From: Hydrogenophaga intermedia
GTDB taxonomy: Bacteria; Pseudomonadota; Gammaproteobacteria; Burkholderiales; Burkholderiaceae_C
Length of the DNA: 64,000 bases
Direction of reading: 5' to 3'
NCBI RefSeq assembly: GCF_023715105.1
Contig: NZ_JAMBNO010000001.1
Span: forward strand, 186,001 to 250,000
Shown: positions 45,978 to 56,150 of the stretch, one piece after another
Position numbering within the stretch: the first letter of the stretch is position 1
Layout of the letters: each line of letters begins with the position of its first letter
The notes under the pieces: generated by a model
Database searches by the model: none
What the model was told of the DNA's origin: nothing
What the model saw: only the letters and a program-made list of their open reading frames with translations
Program-made: the position numbers and the translations under genes

Positions 45978-48002
45978 ATGAGCAACACGCTTTCCGCTTC
46001 CACGCTGCTGGCCGTGCCGTTGGCGCCCCTGGTGGGCTCGGCCGTGGCCGGCATCCTGGGCACCGCCTTTGGCGGCAACGTCATCGGCCGCCGCGCCTCG
46101 CACGGCGCCACCATCCTGGGCGTGCTGGTCGCCTTCATTCTGTCGGCCATCACGCTGGTCGATGTGATCGACGGCGCGCGCTTCAACGCCACCATCTATG
46201 AGTGGATGGTGATCGGCGGCCTGAAGATGGAGATCGGCTTCCTGGTCGATGGCCTGACCGCCATGATGATGGTGGTCGTCACCTTCGTCTCGCTCATGGT
46301 GCACCTCTACACCATCGGCTACATGGCTGAAGACGAGGGCTACAACCGCTTCTTCGCCTACATCTCGCTGTTCACCTTCTCCATGCTCATGCTGGTCATG
46401 AGCAACAACCTGCTGCAGCTGTTCTTCGGCTGGGAGGCGGTGGGCCTGGTGTCCTACCTGCTGATCGGTTTCTGGTTCAACAAGCCCTCGGCGATCTTCG
46501 CCAACATGAAGGCCTTCCTGGTCAACCGGGTGGGCGACTTCGGCTTCATCCTCGGCATCGGTCTCATCGTTGCCTACGCGGGCACCATGAACTACACCGA
46601 GGTCTTCGCCAAGGCGGGCGAACTCGGCGGCATCACGTTCCCTGGCACCGAATGGATGCTGGTCACGGTGATCTGCATCTGCCTGTTCATCGGCGCCATG
46701 GGCAAGAGCGCGCAGTTTCCCCTGCACGTGTGGCTGCCCGACTCCATGGAAGGCCCCACGCCCATCTCCGCGCTGATCCACGCCGCCACCATGGTGACGG
46801 CGGGCATCTTCATGGTGGCGCGCATGAGCCCGTTGTTCGAGCTGTCCGACACGGCGCTGAACTTCGTGCTCATCATCGGCGCCATCACCGCGCTGTTCAT
46901 GGGCTTCCTGGGCATCATCCAGAACGACATCAAGCGCGTGGTGGCCTATTCCACGCTCTCGCAACTCGGCTACATGACGGTGGCGCTCGGCGCCTCGGCC
47001 TATTCGGTCGCGGTGTTCCACCTCATGACCCACGCCTTCTTCAAGGCGCTGCTTTTCCTGGCGGCAGGCTCGGTGATCATGGGCCTGCACCACAACCAGG
47101 ACATCCGCTGGATGGGTGGGGTGCGCAAGTACATGCCGATCACCTGGATCACCTCGCTGCTGGGCACGCTGGCGCTCATCGGCACGCCGCTGTTCTCGGG
47201 CTTCTACTCCAAGGACTCGATCATCGAGGCGGTGCACTTCAGCAACCTGCCGGGTGCGGGCTTCGCGTACTTCGCGGTGCTGGCCGGTGTGTTCGTCACC
47301 TCGTTCTACTCGTTCCGCCTGTACTTTCTGGTGTTCCACGGCAAGGAGCGTTACGACCAGAACCCGGACGCGCACCACGATGACCACCATCACGATGACC
47401 ACGGCCACCATGGTGACGGCAAGCCGCACGAGTCGCCCTGGGTGGTGACGCTGCCGCTGGTGCTGCTGGCCATTCCCTCGGTGGTCATTGGCTACCTCAC
47501 CATCGAGCCCATGGTGTTCGGTGATTTCTTCCGCGACGCCATCACCATCAACGCCGCTGCCCACCCCGCGCTCACGAAGTTCGCCGAGATCTTCCACGGC
47601 CCGCTGTCGATGGCGGGGCATGCCTTCAGCACGCCGCCGCTGTACCTGGCGCTGGCCGGTTTCGTGAGTGCCTGGTACTGCTACATGGTCAATCCGGCGG
47701 TGCCGGCGGCCATCGCGCGCGCGCTCAAGCCTGTCGTCAACGTGCTCGAGAACAAGTACTACATGGACTGGTTCAACGAGAACGTGCTGGCCCGCGCTGC
47801 GCGTGGACTGGGCGTTGGTCTGTGGAAGGGTGGTGACCGCGGTGTCATCGAAGGTGGCGTGGTCAACGCCAGCTGGAAGCTCGTGGGCCTGATCTCGGGC
47901 GTGGTGCGCCGTGCCCAGACCGGCTACCTCTATCACTACGCGCTCATGATGCTGGTGGGCGTGATGCTGTTCATGACGTGGTTCGTCTGGCTCGCGAAAT
48001 AA
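45978..48002 (+). CDS. nuoL: NADH-quinone oxidoreductase subunit L
   Basis: The 674-residue Mrp-antiporter-like proton-pumping subunit has about sixteen helices. FFGWEAVGLVSYLLIGFWF, MEGPTPISALIHAATMVTAGIFM and VAYSTLSQLGYMTVALGASAYS are family hallmarks. The long lateral helix is at the C-terminus. A cytoplasmic or periplasmic loop at residues about 466-484 is rich in His and Asp (nine His), a possible metal-binding insert. It lies 7 nt after nuoK. Confidence 0.97.
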   Translation: MSNTLSASTLLAVPLAPLVGSAVAGILGTAFGGNVIGRRASHGATILGVLVAFILSAITLVDVIDGARFNATIYEWMVIGGLKMEIGFLVDGLTAMMMVVVTFVSLMVHLYTIGYMAEDEGYNRFFAYISLFTFSMLMLVMSNNLLQLFFGWEAVGLVSYLLIGFWFNKPSAIFANMKAFLVNRVGDFGFILGIGLIVAYAGTMNYTEVFAKAGELGGITFPGTEWMLVTVICICLFIGAMGKSAQFPLHVWLPDSMEGPTPISALIHAATMVTAGIFMVARMSPLFELSDTALNFVLIIGAITALFMGFLGIIQNDIKRVVAYSTLSQLGYMTVALGASAYSVAVFHLMTHAFFKALLFLAAGSVIMGLHHNQDIRWMGGVRKYMPITWITSLLGTLALIGTPLFSGFYSKDSIIEAVHFSNLPGAGFAYFAVLAGVFVTSFYSFRLYFLVFHGKERYDQNPDAHHDDHHHDDHGHHGDGKPHESPWVVTLPLVLLAIPSVVIGYLTIEPMVFGDFFRDAITINAAAHPALTKFAEIFHGPLSMAGHAFSTPPLYLALAGFVSAWYCYMVNPAVPAAIARALKPVVNVLENKYYMDWFNENVLARAARGLGVGLWKGGDRGVIEGGVVNASWKLVGLISGVVRRAQTGYLYHYALMMLVGVMLFMTWFVWLAK

Positions 48003-48023
48003 CAAGAACGGAAAGATAAGACC

Positions 48024-49499
48024 ATGGGTTTGCTGAGCCTTGCCATCTGGACGCCGATCTTCTTCGGTGTCGTGCTGCTCGCGCTGGGCCGCGACGAACA
48101 AGCCGGCATGGTGCGCTGGATTGCATTGATCGGCGCACTGGCTGGCCTGGCCGTCACGTTGCCGCTCTACACCGGCTTCGAAGTTGGCAGCGCGGCGATG
48201 CAGTTCACCGAGAAGGCGCTCTGGATCGATCGCTTCAACGTGCACTACCACCTCGGCGTGGATGGCATTTCGCTGTGGCTGATCCTGCTGACGGCCTTCA
48301 TCACCGTGGTGGTGGTGATCGCAGGCTGGGAGGTGATCACCGAGCGCGTGAACCAGTACATGGGCGCTTTCCTGATCCTCTCGGGTCTCATGATCGGCGT
48401 CTTTTCCGCGCAGGACGGCATGCTGTTCTACGTGTTCTTCGAGGCCACGCTGATCCCGATGTACCTGATCATCGGCATCTGGGGCGGGCCGAACAAGATC
48501 TACGCCGCGTTCAAGTTCTTCCTGTACACGCTGCTCGGCTCGCTGCTGCTACTGATCGCGCTGATCTACCTGTACGTGCAGTCCAACGGCAGCTTCGCCC
48601 TGAGCGACTGGTACCAGCTGCCGCTGGGCAGCACGCCGCAGACGCTGCTCTTCTTCGCCTTCTTTGCCGCGTTCGCGGTGAAGGTGCCGATGTGGCCGGT
48701 GCACACCTGGCTGCCCGATGTGCACGTGGAAGCGCCCACCGGCGGCTCGGCCGTGCTGGCGGCCATCATGCTCAAGCTCGGTGCCTACGGCTTCCTGCGC
48801 TTTTCGCTGCCCATCCTGCCCGACGCCTCGCACGAGTGGGCCGGCTTCATGATCGCGCTGTCGCTGATCGCCGTGATCTACGTCGGCCTGGTCGCCATGG
48901 TGCAGCAGGACATGAAGAAGCTCGTGGCCTATTCGTCGGTCGCACACATGGGCTTCGTCACCCTGGGTTTCTTCGTCTTCAGCGACCTGGGCGTCTCGGG
49001 CGCGCTGGTGCAGATGATCGCCCACGGCTTCGTCTCGGCCGCCATGTTCCTGTCCATCGGCGTGCTCTATGACCGCGTGCACTCGCGCGAGATTGCGGCC
49101 TATGGCGGTGTCGTCAACACCATGCCGCGCTTTGCCGCCTTTGCCCTGCTGTTCACCATGGCCAACTGCGGCCTGCCCGGCACCGCCGGCTTCGTGGGCG
49201 AATGGATGGTCATCCTTGCGGCCGTCAAGGCCAACTTCTGGATCGGCCTGCTGGCCGCCTCGGCCCTGATCTTCGGTGCCGCCTATTCGCTGTGGATGTT
49301 CAAGCGCGTCTACCTGGGCGAGCCGGGCAACGCCGATGTGAAGGCGCTGACCGATATCAATGCCCGCGAGTTCTTCGTGATGGCCCTGCTGGCGATTGCC
49401 GTGCTCTGGATGGGCGTGTACCCCAAGCCTTTCACCGATGTGATGGACCCGTCGGTGGCCGAGCTGCTGCGCCACGTGGCGAACTCCAAGCTGAACTGA
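48024..49499 (+). CDS. nuoM: NADH-quinone oxidoreductase subunit M
   Basis: The 491-residue proton-pumping subunit is antiporter-like. Motifs include [48 protein letters not shown] and [19 protein letters not shown]. The conserved membrane Glu and Lys for proton transfer are present ([19 protein letters not shown]). Confidence 0.97.
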   Translation: MGLLSLAIWTPIFFGVVLLALGRDEQAGMVRWIALIGALAGLAVTLPLYTGFEVGSAAMQFTEKALWIDRFNVHYHLGVDGISLWLILLTAFITVVVVIAGWEVITERVNQYMGAFLILSGLMIGVFSAQDGMLFYVFFEATLIPMYLIIGIWGGPNKIYAAFKFFLYTLLGSLLLLIALIYLYVQSNGSFALSDWYQLPLGSTPQTLLFFAFFAAFAVKVPMWPVHTWLPDVHVEAPTGGSAVLAAIMLKLGAYGFLRFSLPILPDASHEWAGFMIALSLIAVIYVGLVAMVQQDMKKLVAYSSVAHMGFVTLGFFVFSDLGVSGALVQMIAHGFVSAAMFLSIGVLYDRVHSREIAAYGGVVNTMPRFAAFALLFTMANCGLPGTAGFVGEWMVILAAVKANFWIGLLAASALIFGAAYSLWMFKRVYLGEPGNADVKALTDINAREFFVMALLAIAVLWMGVYPKPFTDVMDPSVAELLRHVANSKLN

Positions 49500-49527
49500 C
49501 CGCACCGAGAACAGCGAGAACTTCCCC

Positions 49528-51024
49528 ATGATCGACAAACTCAGCTGGGTCGCGGCGTACCCGGAAATCCTGCTCGCGGTGATGGCCTGCGTGATCGCGC
49601 TGGTCGACCTCGGCGTCAAGTCTCCCCAGCGCGGGGCCACCCACGGGCTCACCCTGGCCACGCTCGCCGTGGTGGCGTTGCTGCTCGGTCTGGCCGCTTC
49701 CGGTGGTCAGACCATCGTCGGCTTCGGCGGCATGATCGTGAGCGACCCGATGGGCAACTGGCTCAAGTGCTTCGCTGCCATTGCCCTCATGGTCACGCTG
49801 GTCTATGGCCGCGGGTACGCCAGCCAGCGCGACATGCTGCGTGGCGGCGAGATGTTCTCCATCAGCCTGCTTGCGCTGCTGGGCATGTTCGTGATGATCT
49901 CGGGCCACAACTTTCTGGTCATCTACCTCGGTCTGGAGCTGCTCACGCTGTCCAGCTATGCGCTGGTGGCGCTGCGCCGCGACGACACGGCCGCCACCGA
50001 AGCGGCGATGAAATACTTCGTGCTCGGTGCGCTCGCCAGTGGTTTCCTGCTCTACGGCCTGTCCATGGTGTACGGTGCCACGGGCTCACTCGATCTCGCG
50101 CAGGTGCTCGCGGCCATCGCGGGTGGCGAGGCCACGCTCAAGGGCTCGCCGCAGGTGCTCACCCTGGGCCTGGTGTTCGTGGTCGCGGGTCTGGCGTTCA
50201 AGCTGGGCGTGGCGCCGTTTCACATGTGGGTGCCCGACGTCTACCACGGTGCTCCGACGGCGATCACGCTGCTCATCGGTGGCGCGCCCAAGCTGGCGGC
50301 CTTTGCCATCGTGATCCGTCTGCTCGTCGAGGGCATGGCGCCGCTTGCGATCGACTGGCAGCAGATGCTGGGCGTGCTGGCGGTGGTGTCGCTGCTGGTG
50401 GGCAACCTGGCCGCCATTGCGCAGACCAACCTCAAGCGCATGCTGGCCTTCTCCACCATCGCACAGATGGGCTTCATGCTGCTGGGATTGCTGGCCGGTG
50501 TCGCGGGCGGCGACGCGTCCAACATGGCCAACGCCTACGGCTCGTCCATGTTCTACGTCGTCACCTACGTGCTGACCACACTGGGCACATTCGGCGTGAT
50601 CATCCTGCTCTCGCGCCAGGGCTTCGAGTCCGACAACATCGAGGATCTTGCTGGCCTGAACCAGCGCAGCCCGCTGTACGCCGGCGTCATGGCGGTGTGC
50701 ATGTTCTCGCTCGCCGGTGTGCCGCCCCTGGTGGGCTTCTACGCCAAGCTCTCGGTGCTGCAGGCGCTGCTGGCGTCGCCGTCCGCCTTCCACATCGGTC
50801 TGGCGGTGTTCGCCGTCATCATGTCGCTCATTGGCGCCTTCTACTACCTGCGTCTGGTCAAGGTGATGTACTTCGATGCGCCGGTGCAGACCGCGCCGAT
50901 CGAAGCCGGCGCCGATGTGCGTTCCGTGCTGTCGCTCAATGGTGCGCTGGTGCTGGTGCTGGGCATCGTGCCGGGCGGCTTGATGGCGCTGTGCGCGCAA
51001 TCGGTCGCGGCGCTGTTCGCCTGA
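49528..51024 (+). CDS. nuoN: NADH-quinone oxidoreductase subunit N
   Basis: The 498-residue antiporter-like proton-pumping subunit ends the nuo operon. [48 protein letters not shown] and [19 protein letters not shown] are conserved. It starts 28 nt after nuoM and is followed 46 nt later by a DUF2818 gene. Confidence 0.97.
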   Translation: MIDKLSWVAAYPEILLAVMACVIALVDLGVKSPQRGATHGLTLATLAVVALLLGLAASGGQTIVGFGGMIVSDPMGNWLKCFAAIALMVTLVYGRGYASQRDMLRGGEMFSISLLALLGMFVMISGHNFLVIYLGLELLTLSSYALVALRRDDTAATEAAMKYFVLGALASGFLLYGLSMVYGATGSLDLAQVLAAIAGGEATLKGSPQVLTLGLVFVVAGLAFKLGVAPFHMWVPDVYHGAPTAITLLIGGAPKLAAFAIVIRLLVEGMAPLAIDWQQMLGVLAVVSLLVGNLAAIAQTNLKRMLAFSTIAQMGFMLLGLLAGVAGGDASNMANAYGSSMFYVVTYVLTTLGTFGVIILLSRQGFESDNIEDLAGLNQRSPLYAGVMAVCMFSLAGVPPLVGFYAKLSVLQALLASPSAFHIGLAVFAVIMSLIGAFYYLRLVKVMYFDAPVQTAPIEAGADVRSVLSLNGALVLVLGIVPGGLMALCAQSVAALFA

Positions 51025-51070
51025 TCGGCGGCGCCGTGGAACCCGCGGCGCTTGCCCGGCTCTGACCCCC

Positions 51071-51376
51071 ATGGACCAAACCGCTGCCGTCTGGCTGGTG
51101 CTCATCACGGCCCTCGTGGCTGCCAACCTGCCGTTTCTCAACGACCGCTGGCTCGCGGTGCTGCCGCGCCGCGAACCCAAGACCTTGTGGCTGCGGCTGC
51201 TCGAGCTGGTGTTGCTGTACTTCGTGGTCGGCGCCATCGGTCTGGGGCTGGAGCACCGCGCTGGCCAGATCTATCCGCAGGGCTGGGAGTTCTACGCCAC
51301 CACCGCGTCGCTGTTCGCCACACTGGCCTTTCCCGGCTTCGTCTACCGCTACCTCTACATGAAGCGGCATGGCTGA
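51071..51376 (+). CDS. DUF2818 family small membrane protein
   Basis: The 101-residue protein has three likely membrane helices: about 5-22, 43-65 and 77-95. The loop between the first two is RWLAVLPRREPKTLWLRL. Such proteins follow nuoN in many Burkholderiales, so an accessory or assembly role for complex I is plausible. No biochemical function is known to me. It overlaps the next gene by 8 nt. Confidence 0.85.
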   Translation: MDQTAAVWLVLITALVAANLPFLNDRWLAVLPRREPKTLWLRLLELVLLYFVVGAIGLGLEHRAGQIYPQGWEFYATTASLFATLAFPGFVYRYLYMKRHG

Positions 51377-51950
51377 TGAGCACCTGAAGGAATGGCCGCT
51401 GTCGCGCACCGAGCTGCTGCGCGGACATTTTCTTCACGTGGTGCGCGACACCGTGCGCCTGCCCGCCGGCAGCGAGGCCACACGCGAGTACGTGCTTCAC
51501 CCGGGCGCCGTGATGGTGATCGGCCTGCTCGACGATGGCCGTGTCGTGCTGGAGCGCCAGTACCGCCACCCCATGCGGGCGGTGATGGTGGAGTTTCCCG
51601 CCGGCAAGCTCGATCCGGGGGAGGGCAGCCTCGCCTGCGCGCAGCGTGAACTGCTGGAGGAAACCGGCTATCGCGCCCGCGAATGGGCCTTTGCCGGCCG
51701 GCTTGCCCCCACCATCGCCTACTCCGACGAGATCATTGACATCTGGTTCGCGCGCGGCCTCACCCAGGGTGAGCGTGCGCTCGACGATGGCGAAGCGCTG
51801 GACGTGATCAGCGCCACTCCTGAGGAGCTGCAGGCCATGTGCCGTGACGGCCGCATCATCGACTGCAAGACCCTGGTCGGCGCCTTGTGGCTGCAGAACG
51901 TCCTGAGTGGCGCCTGGGTTCTGGATTGGCAGGACAATTCTGCGTCATGA
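51369..51950 (+). CDS. NUDIX hydrolase, ADP-ribose pyrophosphatase type
   Basis: The 193-residue protein has a full Nudix box, G-x5-E-x7-REL-x-EETG, in GKLDPGEGSLACAQRELLEETG. The flanking residues (VMVEFPAGKL, and the later YSDEIIDIWFARGL) match the NudF / ADP-sugar pyrophosphatase group. It should hydrolyse ADP-ribose or related nucleotide sugars with Mg. It overlaps the DUF2818 gene by 8 nt and the DUF1178 gene by 4 nt, so all three are coupled. Confidence 0.9.
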   Translation: MADEHLKEWPLSRTELLRGHFLHVVRDTVRLPAGSEATREYVLHPGAVMVIGLLDDGRVVLERQYRHPMRAVMVEFPAGKLDPGEGSLACAQRELLEETGYRAREWAFAGRLAPTIAYSDEIIDIWFARGLTQGERALDDGEALDVISATPEELQAMCRDGRIIDCKTLVGALWLQNVLSGAWVLDWQDNSAS

Positions 51951-52420
51951 AGGTTCTCGATCTGCAATGCGCACACCAGCACGTGTTTGAAGGCTGGTTC
52001 GGCTCCGAGGAAGATTTCGCGAGCCAGCTCGAGCGCGGGCTGGTGAGCTGCCCGTTGTGCGGTGATCAGCGCATCGAAAAGAAGCTCTCGGCGCCGCGCC
52101 TGAACCTGCGCGGTGGCAAGGACGCGCCCGCGCCTGTGCCCGCGAACCCGCCCGCCCTGGCCATGAGCAACCACCCCGCGTACGCCGAACTGGCGCAGCT
52201 GCAGGCGCGCATGCTCAAGGCCATGCGCGAGATCGTGGCCAACACCGAGGACGTGGGCGAGCGCTTTGCCGAACAGGCGCGCGCCATGCACCACGGCGAG
52301 ATCGAACGCCGCAACATCCGCGGCAACGCCACCCCCGAGGTCGCACTGGAGCTGATCGAAGAGGGCGTGGACGTGATGCCGCTGCCCCTGTTGCCGCCGA
52401 CCAAGGAGACGCTGCAATAG
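51947..52420 (+). CDS. DUF1178 family protein
   Basis: The 157-residue protein begins MKVLDLQCAHQHVFEGWFGS, followed by CPLCGD. These Cys and His residues suggest a small zinc ribbon. A helical segment (ALAMSNHPAYAELAQLQARMLKAM) follows and the C-terminus has NTEDVGERFAEQARAMHHGE. Members are common in alpha- and betaproteobacteria; the function is unknown to me. It starts in an ATGA overlap with the NUDIX gene and converges with gdhA (10 nt). Confidence 0.87.
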   Translation: MKVLDLQCAHQHVFEGWFGSEEDFASQLERGLVSCPLCGDQRIEKKLSAPRLNLRGGKDAPAPVPANPPALAMSNHPAYAELAQLQARMLKAMREIVANTEDVGERFAEQARAMHHGEIERRNIRGNATPEVALELIEEGVDVMPLPLLPPTKETLQ

Positions 52421-52430
52421 CAGCGGCGCG

Positions 52431-53735
52431 TCAGGGATACAACCCGCGCAGGTCGCGCGCGTGCAGGATGCGCTGGCAGGCGATGATGAAGGTGGCGGTG
52501 CGCAGGCTCACCTTGTTGTCCTCGGACACCTGCCACACGGCGGCGAAGGCGTCCTTCATGATCTTCACCAGACGTGCATTGATCTCGTCTTCGGTCCAGA
52601 AGAAGCTCGAGAAGTCCTGCACCCATTCGAAGTAGCTCACCGTCACGCCGCCGGCGTTGGCGATCACGTCGGGCAACACCAGCACGCCCCGGTCGTGCAG
52701 GATGTCATCGGCCTGCGGGGTGGTCGGGCCGTTCGCACCTTCGATCACCATGCGCGCCTGAATGCGGCCCGCGTTCTTTTCGGTGATCTGGCCCTCGAGC
52801 GCGGCGGGAATCAGGATGTCGCAGGGCGTGGCCCAGAAGTCGGCGTCGGGCAGGGTTTCGGCGTCGGCGAAGCCCTTGACGGTGCCGTGGCGCGCCACGT
52901 GGTCGAGCAGGGCGGGCACGTCCAGGCCAGCCGCGCGGTAGATGGTGCCGCCGTGGTCCTGTGCAGCCACCACACGGGCACCCGCCTCGGCGAACAGCTT
53001 GGCGGCCACGCCACCCACGTTGCCGAAGCCCTGTACCGCCACGCGTGCCCCCTTGATGTCCATGCCGATGCGGCGCGCGGCCTCGCAGCCGACGGTGAAC
53101 ACGCCGCGCCCGGTGGCCTCGCGCCGGCCCAGCGAGCCGCCCAGGTCCACCGGCTTGCCGGTGACCACGCCGGTGGCGGTGGCGCCCTCGTTCATGGAGT
53201 ACGTGTCCATCATCCAGGCCATCACCTGTTCGTTGGTGTTCACGTCGGGCGCGGGAATGTCCTTGGTCGGGCCGATGATGATGCCGATCTCGCTCGTGTA
53301 GCGGCGCGTCACGCGCTCGAGCTCGCCCAGCGAGAGCTGGCGCGGATCGACCCGGATGCCACCCTTGGCGCCGCCATACGGCACATTGACGGCGGCGTTC
53401 TTGATCGACATCCAGGCGGCCAATGCCATCACCTCGGAGAGCGTCACGTCCTGGTGGAAACGTACGCCGCCCTTGCCTGGGCCGCGGCTGGTGTTGTGCT
53501 GCACGCGGTAGCCCTCGAAGTGGGCCACGGTGCCGTTGTCCAGGTGGATCGGCACGTCGACGATCAGGGTGCGCTTGGGGCGCTTGAGCGTGTCGACCCA
53601 GCGCGCGAGCTTGCCCAGGTAGGGCGTGACGCGGTCGACCTGCTGGAGGTAGATGCCCCAGGGGCCAAGGTGGTTGGGGTCGAGGTAGGAGGGCAGCGCC
53701 TGGGTGAGCGCCTGAGGGGCATGGGTGTGCGACAT
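52431..53735 (-). CDS. gdhA: Glu/Leu/Phe/Val dehydrogenase, likely glutamate dehydrogenase
   Basis: The 434-residue enzyme interconverts 2-oxoglutarate plus ammonium and glutamate. The catalytic lysines are in [10 protein letters not shown] and [12 protein letters not shown]. The Rossmann fold is [27 protein letters not shown] and [14 protein letters not shown] are family motifs. The length and motifs fit NAD-type glutamate dehydrogenase, but leucine or phenylalanine dehydrogenase cannot be excluded. Start chosen at MSHTHAPQ; an in-frame upstream frame is a shadow. Confidence 0.9.
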   Translation of the reverse strand: MSHTHAPQALTQALPSYLDPNHLGPWGIYLQQVDRVTPYLGKLARWVDTLKRPKRTLIVDVPIHLDNGTVAHFEGYRVQHNTSRGPGKGGVRFHQDVTLSEVMALAAWMSIKNAAVNVPYGGAKGGIRVDPRQLSLGELERVTRRYTSEIGIIIGPTKDIPAPDVNTNEQVMAWMMDTYSMNEGATATGVVTGKPVDLGGSLGRREATGRGVFTVGCEAARRIGMDIKGARVAVQGFGNVGGVAAKLFAEAGARVVAAQDHGGTIYRAAGLDVPALLDHVARHGTVKGFADAETLPDADFWATPCDILIPAALEGQITEKNAGRIQARMVIEGANGPTTPQADDILHDRGVLVLPDVIANAGGVTVSYFEWVQDFSSFFWTEDEINARLVKIMKDAFAAVWQVSEDNKVSLRTATFIIACQRILHARDLRGLYP

Positions 53736-53922
53736 GGTGTGTGCGGCTCCGGGTGGAATGGGCCGCGGTGGCGGCCTCAGCGGCACTGTAAGCAGGCGCT
53801 GCTGCGCTGTCCAAGGCCGGCTCAGGATGGCTTCATGCGGCGGCTGCATGGGGGGTATCTGGCAGGTGCGCTGATACCATCCGGCGCGCCTCAGACCCCA
53901 AACAACCACCGAGGGAGGAACC

Positions 53923-55080
53923 ATGGCTTTGGCCGAGAACACGGGAGCGGCTGCGCCGCGCGTACAGACCCTGTCGATCCGCTTCACCGGATCGGGCAGC
54001 GAGTATTTCCGCATCTGGATCGTCAACCTGCTGCTCACCCTGGTGACGTTCTCCCTGTACTGGCCGTTCGCGCGCGCCCGGCGCATCGCCTACTTCCAGA
54101 ACAACACGCTGGTGGGCGACGACCCGCTCGGTTTTCACGGTGACCCGTGGAAGATGTTCCGGGGCTACCTGGTGGTGCTGCTCATGGGCATCACCTACGG
54201 CGCCTTGTCGAATACGGTGCCTTCGATCGCCGCCCTGTTGCTGATCGCGTTCGCGCTCGTGTGGCCCGCGCTGTGGCGTGCTTCGCTGCAGTTCCGTCTG
54301 CGCAACACCAGTTGGCGCGGCGTGCGCATGGCCTTCGTGGGCGACTTGAAGGGCGCCTATGTCGCGCTGCTGCCGTTCTTCCTGCCCGCGCTGGCCCTGG
54401 TGCTGTTCATGCCCGAACTGGCCGAGGACGAAAAACCCACGCCGACCCAGGCGCGCCAGATGTTCACCGTGCTGGGCCTCGTTGCGCTGTTCACGTTCGG
54501 TTTGCTCCCGTGATGCTTTGCGCGACTCAAGCGCTACCAGCACGGCGGCTACCTGTTCGCGGGTGAACGCACGCAGCTGCGTGCCAGCACCGCCAGTTTC
54601 TACGCCCTCATGCTGCGCCTGATCGGCGTGGTGCTGCTGGTGTGCACGGTCATCGGTGGCGTGATGGCGCTGCTGATGGCCGGCGGCGGTGGCAACCCCG
54701 CTGGCCGGATGATGGCCTTCTTCGGCGCCATCGGCCTGCTGTACCTGCTGCTGCCCCTCATCGTCATCCCCTTTGCCACGGTCGCGCTGCAGAACCTCGT
54801 GTGGGCCAACACGCGTTCGCGCAACACACGCTTTCGAAGCGAGCTGCGCCATGGCAGGCTGCTCAAGGTCAATGCACTCAACTGGCTGCTGATCGCGCTC
54901 ACGCTCGGCTTGTACTGGCCGTTCGCGCAGGTGCGCATGGCGCGCGCGCGTCTGGAAGCCATGGCGCTGCAGGTCAAGGGCGATGTCGACACCTGGATGG
55001 CGCGTGCCGAGGCGCGTCGCCAGGACGGCGTGCTGGGCGACGCCGCAGGCGATTTCTTCGGCATCGACGTGGGCTTGTGA
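53923..55080 (+). pseudogene. DUF898 (YjgN-like) membrane protein gene interrupted by in-frame TGA
   Basis: One open frame from 53923 to 55080 encodes a DUF898/YjgN-type polytopic membrane protein, but codon 197 (54511-54513) is TGA. Reading on in the same frame gives CFARLKRYQHGGYLFAGERT, a classical DUF898 segment, then the rest of the protein with the second RNTRFRSELRHGRL and LYWPFAQVRMARARLEA motifs. The first half has the matching [21 protein letters not shown] and RLRNTSWRGVRMAF. A single G-to-A change of TGG (Trp) would create this stop. It may be a real pseudogene, a recent mutation or a sequencing error. A separate second product could start at the ATG 54610. It overlaps the M48 gene by one base. 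Confidence 0.8.
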
Positions 55081-56141
55081 TGCCACGCGGTGCACCGCTG
55101 TTCACGCGCTGGTACGACGGCCACAGCCCGCGCGCCCACGCGGTGCTCGTACGCCTGGACGGCGACGTGCTCGTGATCGAGCCGCGGGAGTCGACGATCG
55201 GCGTGCAACGCCACCCGATCGCAGGGGTGCGCTGGCCCGAGCGCCGCACCCATGGCCAGCGCCAGACGGACCTGCCCGACGGCGGCTTGCTGCAGCACGC
55301 CGACGCCGCCGAATGGGACGCGTGGTGGGCTGAACAGGGCCTGGACGAGTCCTTCGTGGTGGGCTGGCAGCAAAGCTGGCGCGGCGTGCTGGTGGCGCTG
55401 CTGGCCACCGTGCTGGTGCTCGCCGCCACCTGGACCTGGGGCGTGCCCTGGGCCAGCGCCCGCATCGCGCAGCACATGCCCGAAGCCATCGAGCAGCGCA
55501 TTGGCCAGGAGAGCCTGGCGCAGCTGGAGCGCCTGTTCCTCGCGCCCAGCCAGTTGCCTGCGGCGCAGCAGGCAGCGCTGCAAGCGCGCTGGCAGGCCAT
55601 GGTGCAACGGGCGCACCCCGCGGGCGACGCGCCGGCCCACACCCTGTCGTTTCGCGCCTCGGTGCGCCTGGGGCCGAACGCGCTGGCGCTGCCTGGCGGG
55701 CAGATCGTGGTCACCGATCAACTGGTGGTCCTGCTGCAGGACCGGCCCGAGGTGCTGATGGGCGTTATTGGCCACGAACTCGGCCATGTCCGCCACCGCG
55801 ACGGCATGGACATGCTGGTGCGCTCCACGTTCATCAGCGCGCTGGTGGGTGTGGTGTTCGGTGACATGGGGGGCTTCGTCGCCGCGGTGCCTGCCGCGCT
55901 GCTCACACAGGCCTATTCGCGCGATGCCGAGCGCCGCGCCGACCTGCGTGCCGCCGAATTGCTGCATGCCAACGGGGTGTCACCCGCGGTGATGACCACG
56001 CTGTTCGAACGGCTGCGCGCCCGTCAACCCCGAAGCGGCGAAGGCGAGGAGCAGGAACTGCTGCCGATCGCCATTGGCAGCCACCCGGCCGACGCCGAAC
56101 GGGTGCGCTTCTTTCAGGGCTGGTCGCCCGAGGTTCGCTGA
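55080..56141 (+). CDS. M48-family zinc metalloprotease
   Basis: The 353-residue membrane-bound protease has HELGH at about residue 232 (zinc ligands), with downstream SRDAERRADLRAAELL carrying the third ligand Glu. One helix lies at about 100-118 (GVLVALLATVLVLAATW), and another hydrophobic stretch follows HELGH. The N-terminal 90 residues (PHAHAVLVRLDGDVLVIEP) form a beta-rich domain. It lies in a TGATG overlap with the DUF898 gene, so these two proteins probably work together. The target is unknown; M48 enzymes such as HtpX and LoiP handle membrane or lipoprotein quality control. Confidence 0.88.
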   Translation: MPRGAPLFTRWYDGHSPRAHAVLVRLDGDVLVIEPRESTIGVQRHPIAGVRWPERRTHGQRQTDLPDGGLLQHADAAEWDAWWAEQGLDESFVVGWQQSWRGVLVALLATVLVLAATWTWGVPWASARIAQHMPEAIEQRIGQESLAQLERLFLAPSQLPAAQQAALQARWQAMVQRAHPAGDAPAHTLSFRASVRLGPNALALPGGQIVVTDQLVVLLQDRPEVLMGVIGHELGHVRHRDGMDMLVRSTFISALVGVVFGDMGGFVAAVPAALLTQAYSRDAERRADLRAAELLHANGVSPAVMTTLFERLRARQPRSGEGEEQELLPIAIGSHPADAERVRFFQGWSPEVR

Positions 56142-56150
56142 TCCCGCGCC

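Noticed and set aside
45960..48251. 763-codon antisense frame opposite nuoL
   Set aside because: His/Asp/Arg-rich shadow of a highly hydrophobic sense gene; no ribosome-binding site or domain.
53854..53878. GGTATC...GATACC inverted repeat upstream of the DUF898 gene as an operator
   Set aside because: Six-base arms with a 13-nt spacer are too short to distinguish from chance without conservation data.
54511..54513. Selenocysteine codon in the DUF898 gene
   Set aside because: No SECIS-like hairpin was evident directly downstream, DUF898 proteins are not known selenoproteins, and Trp is the simpler ancestral residue.
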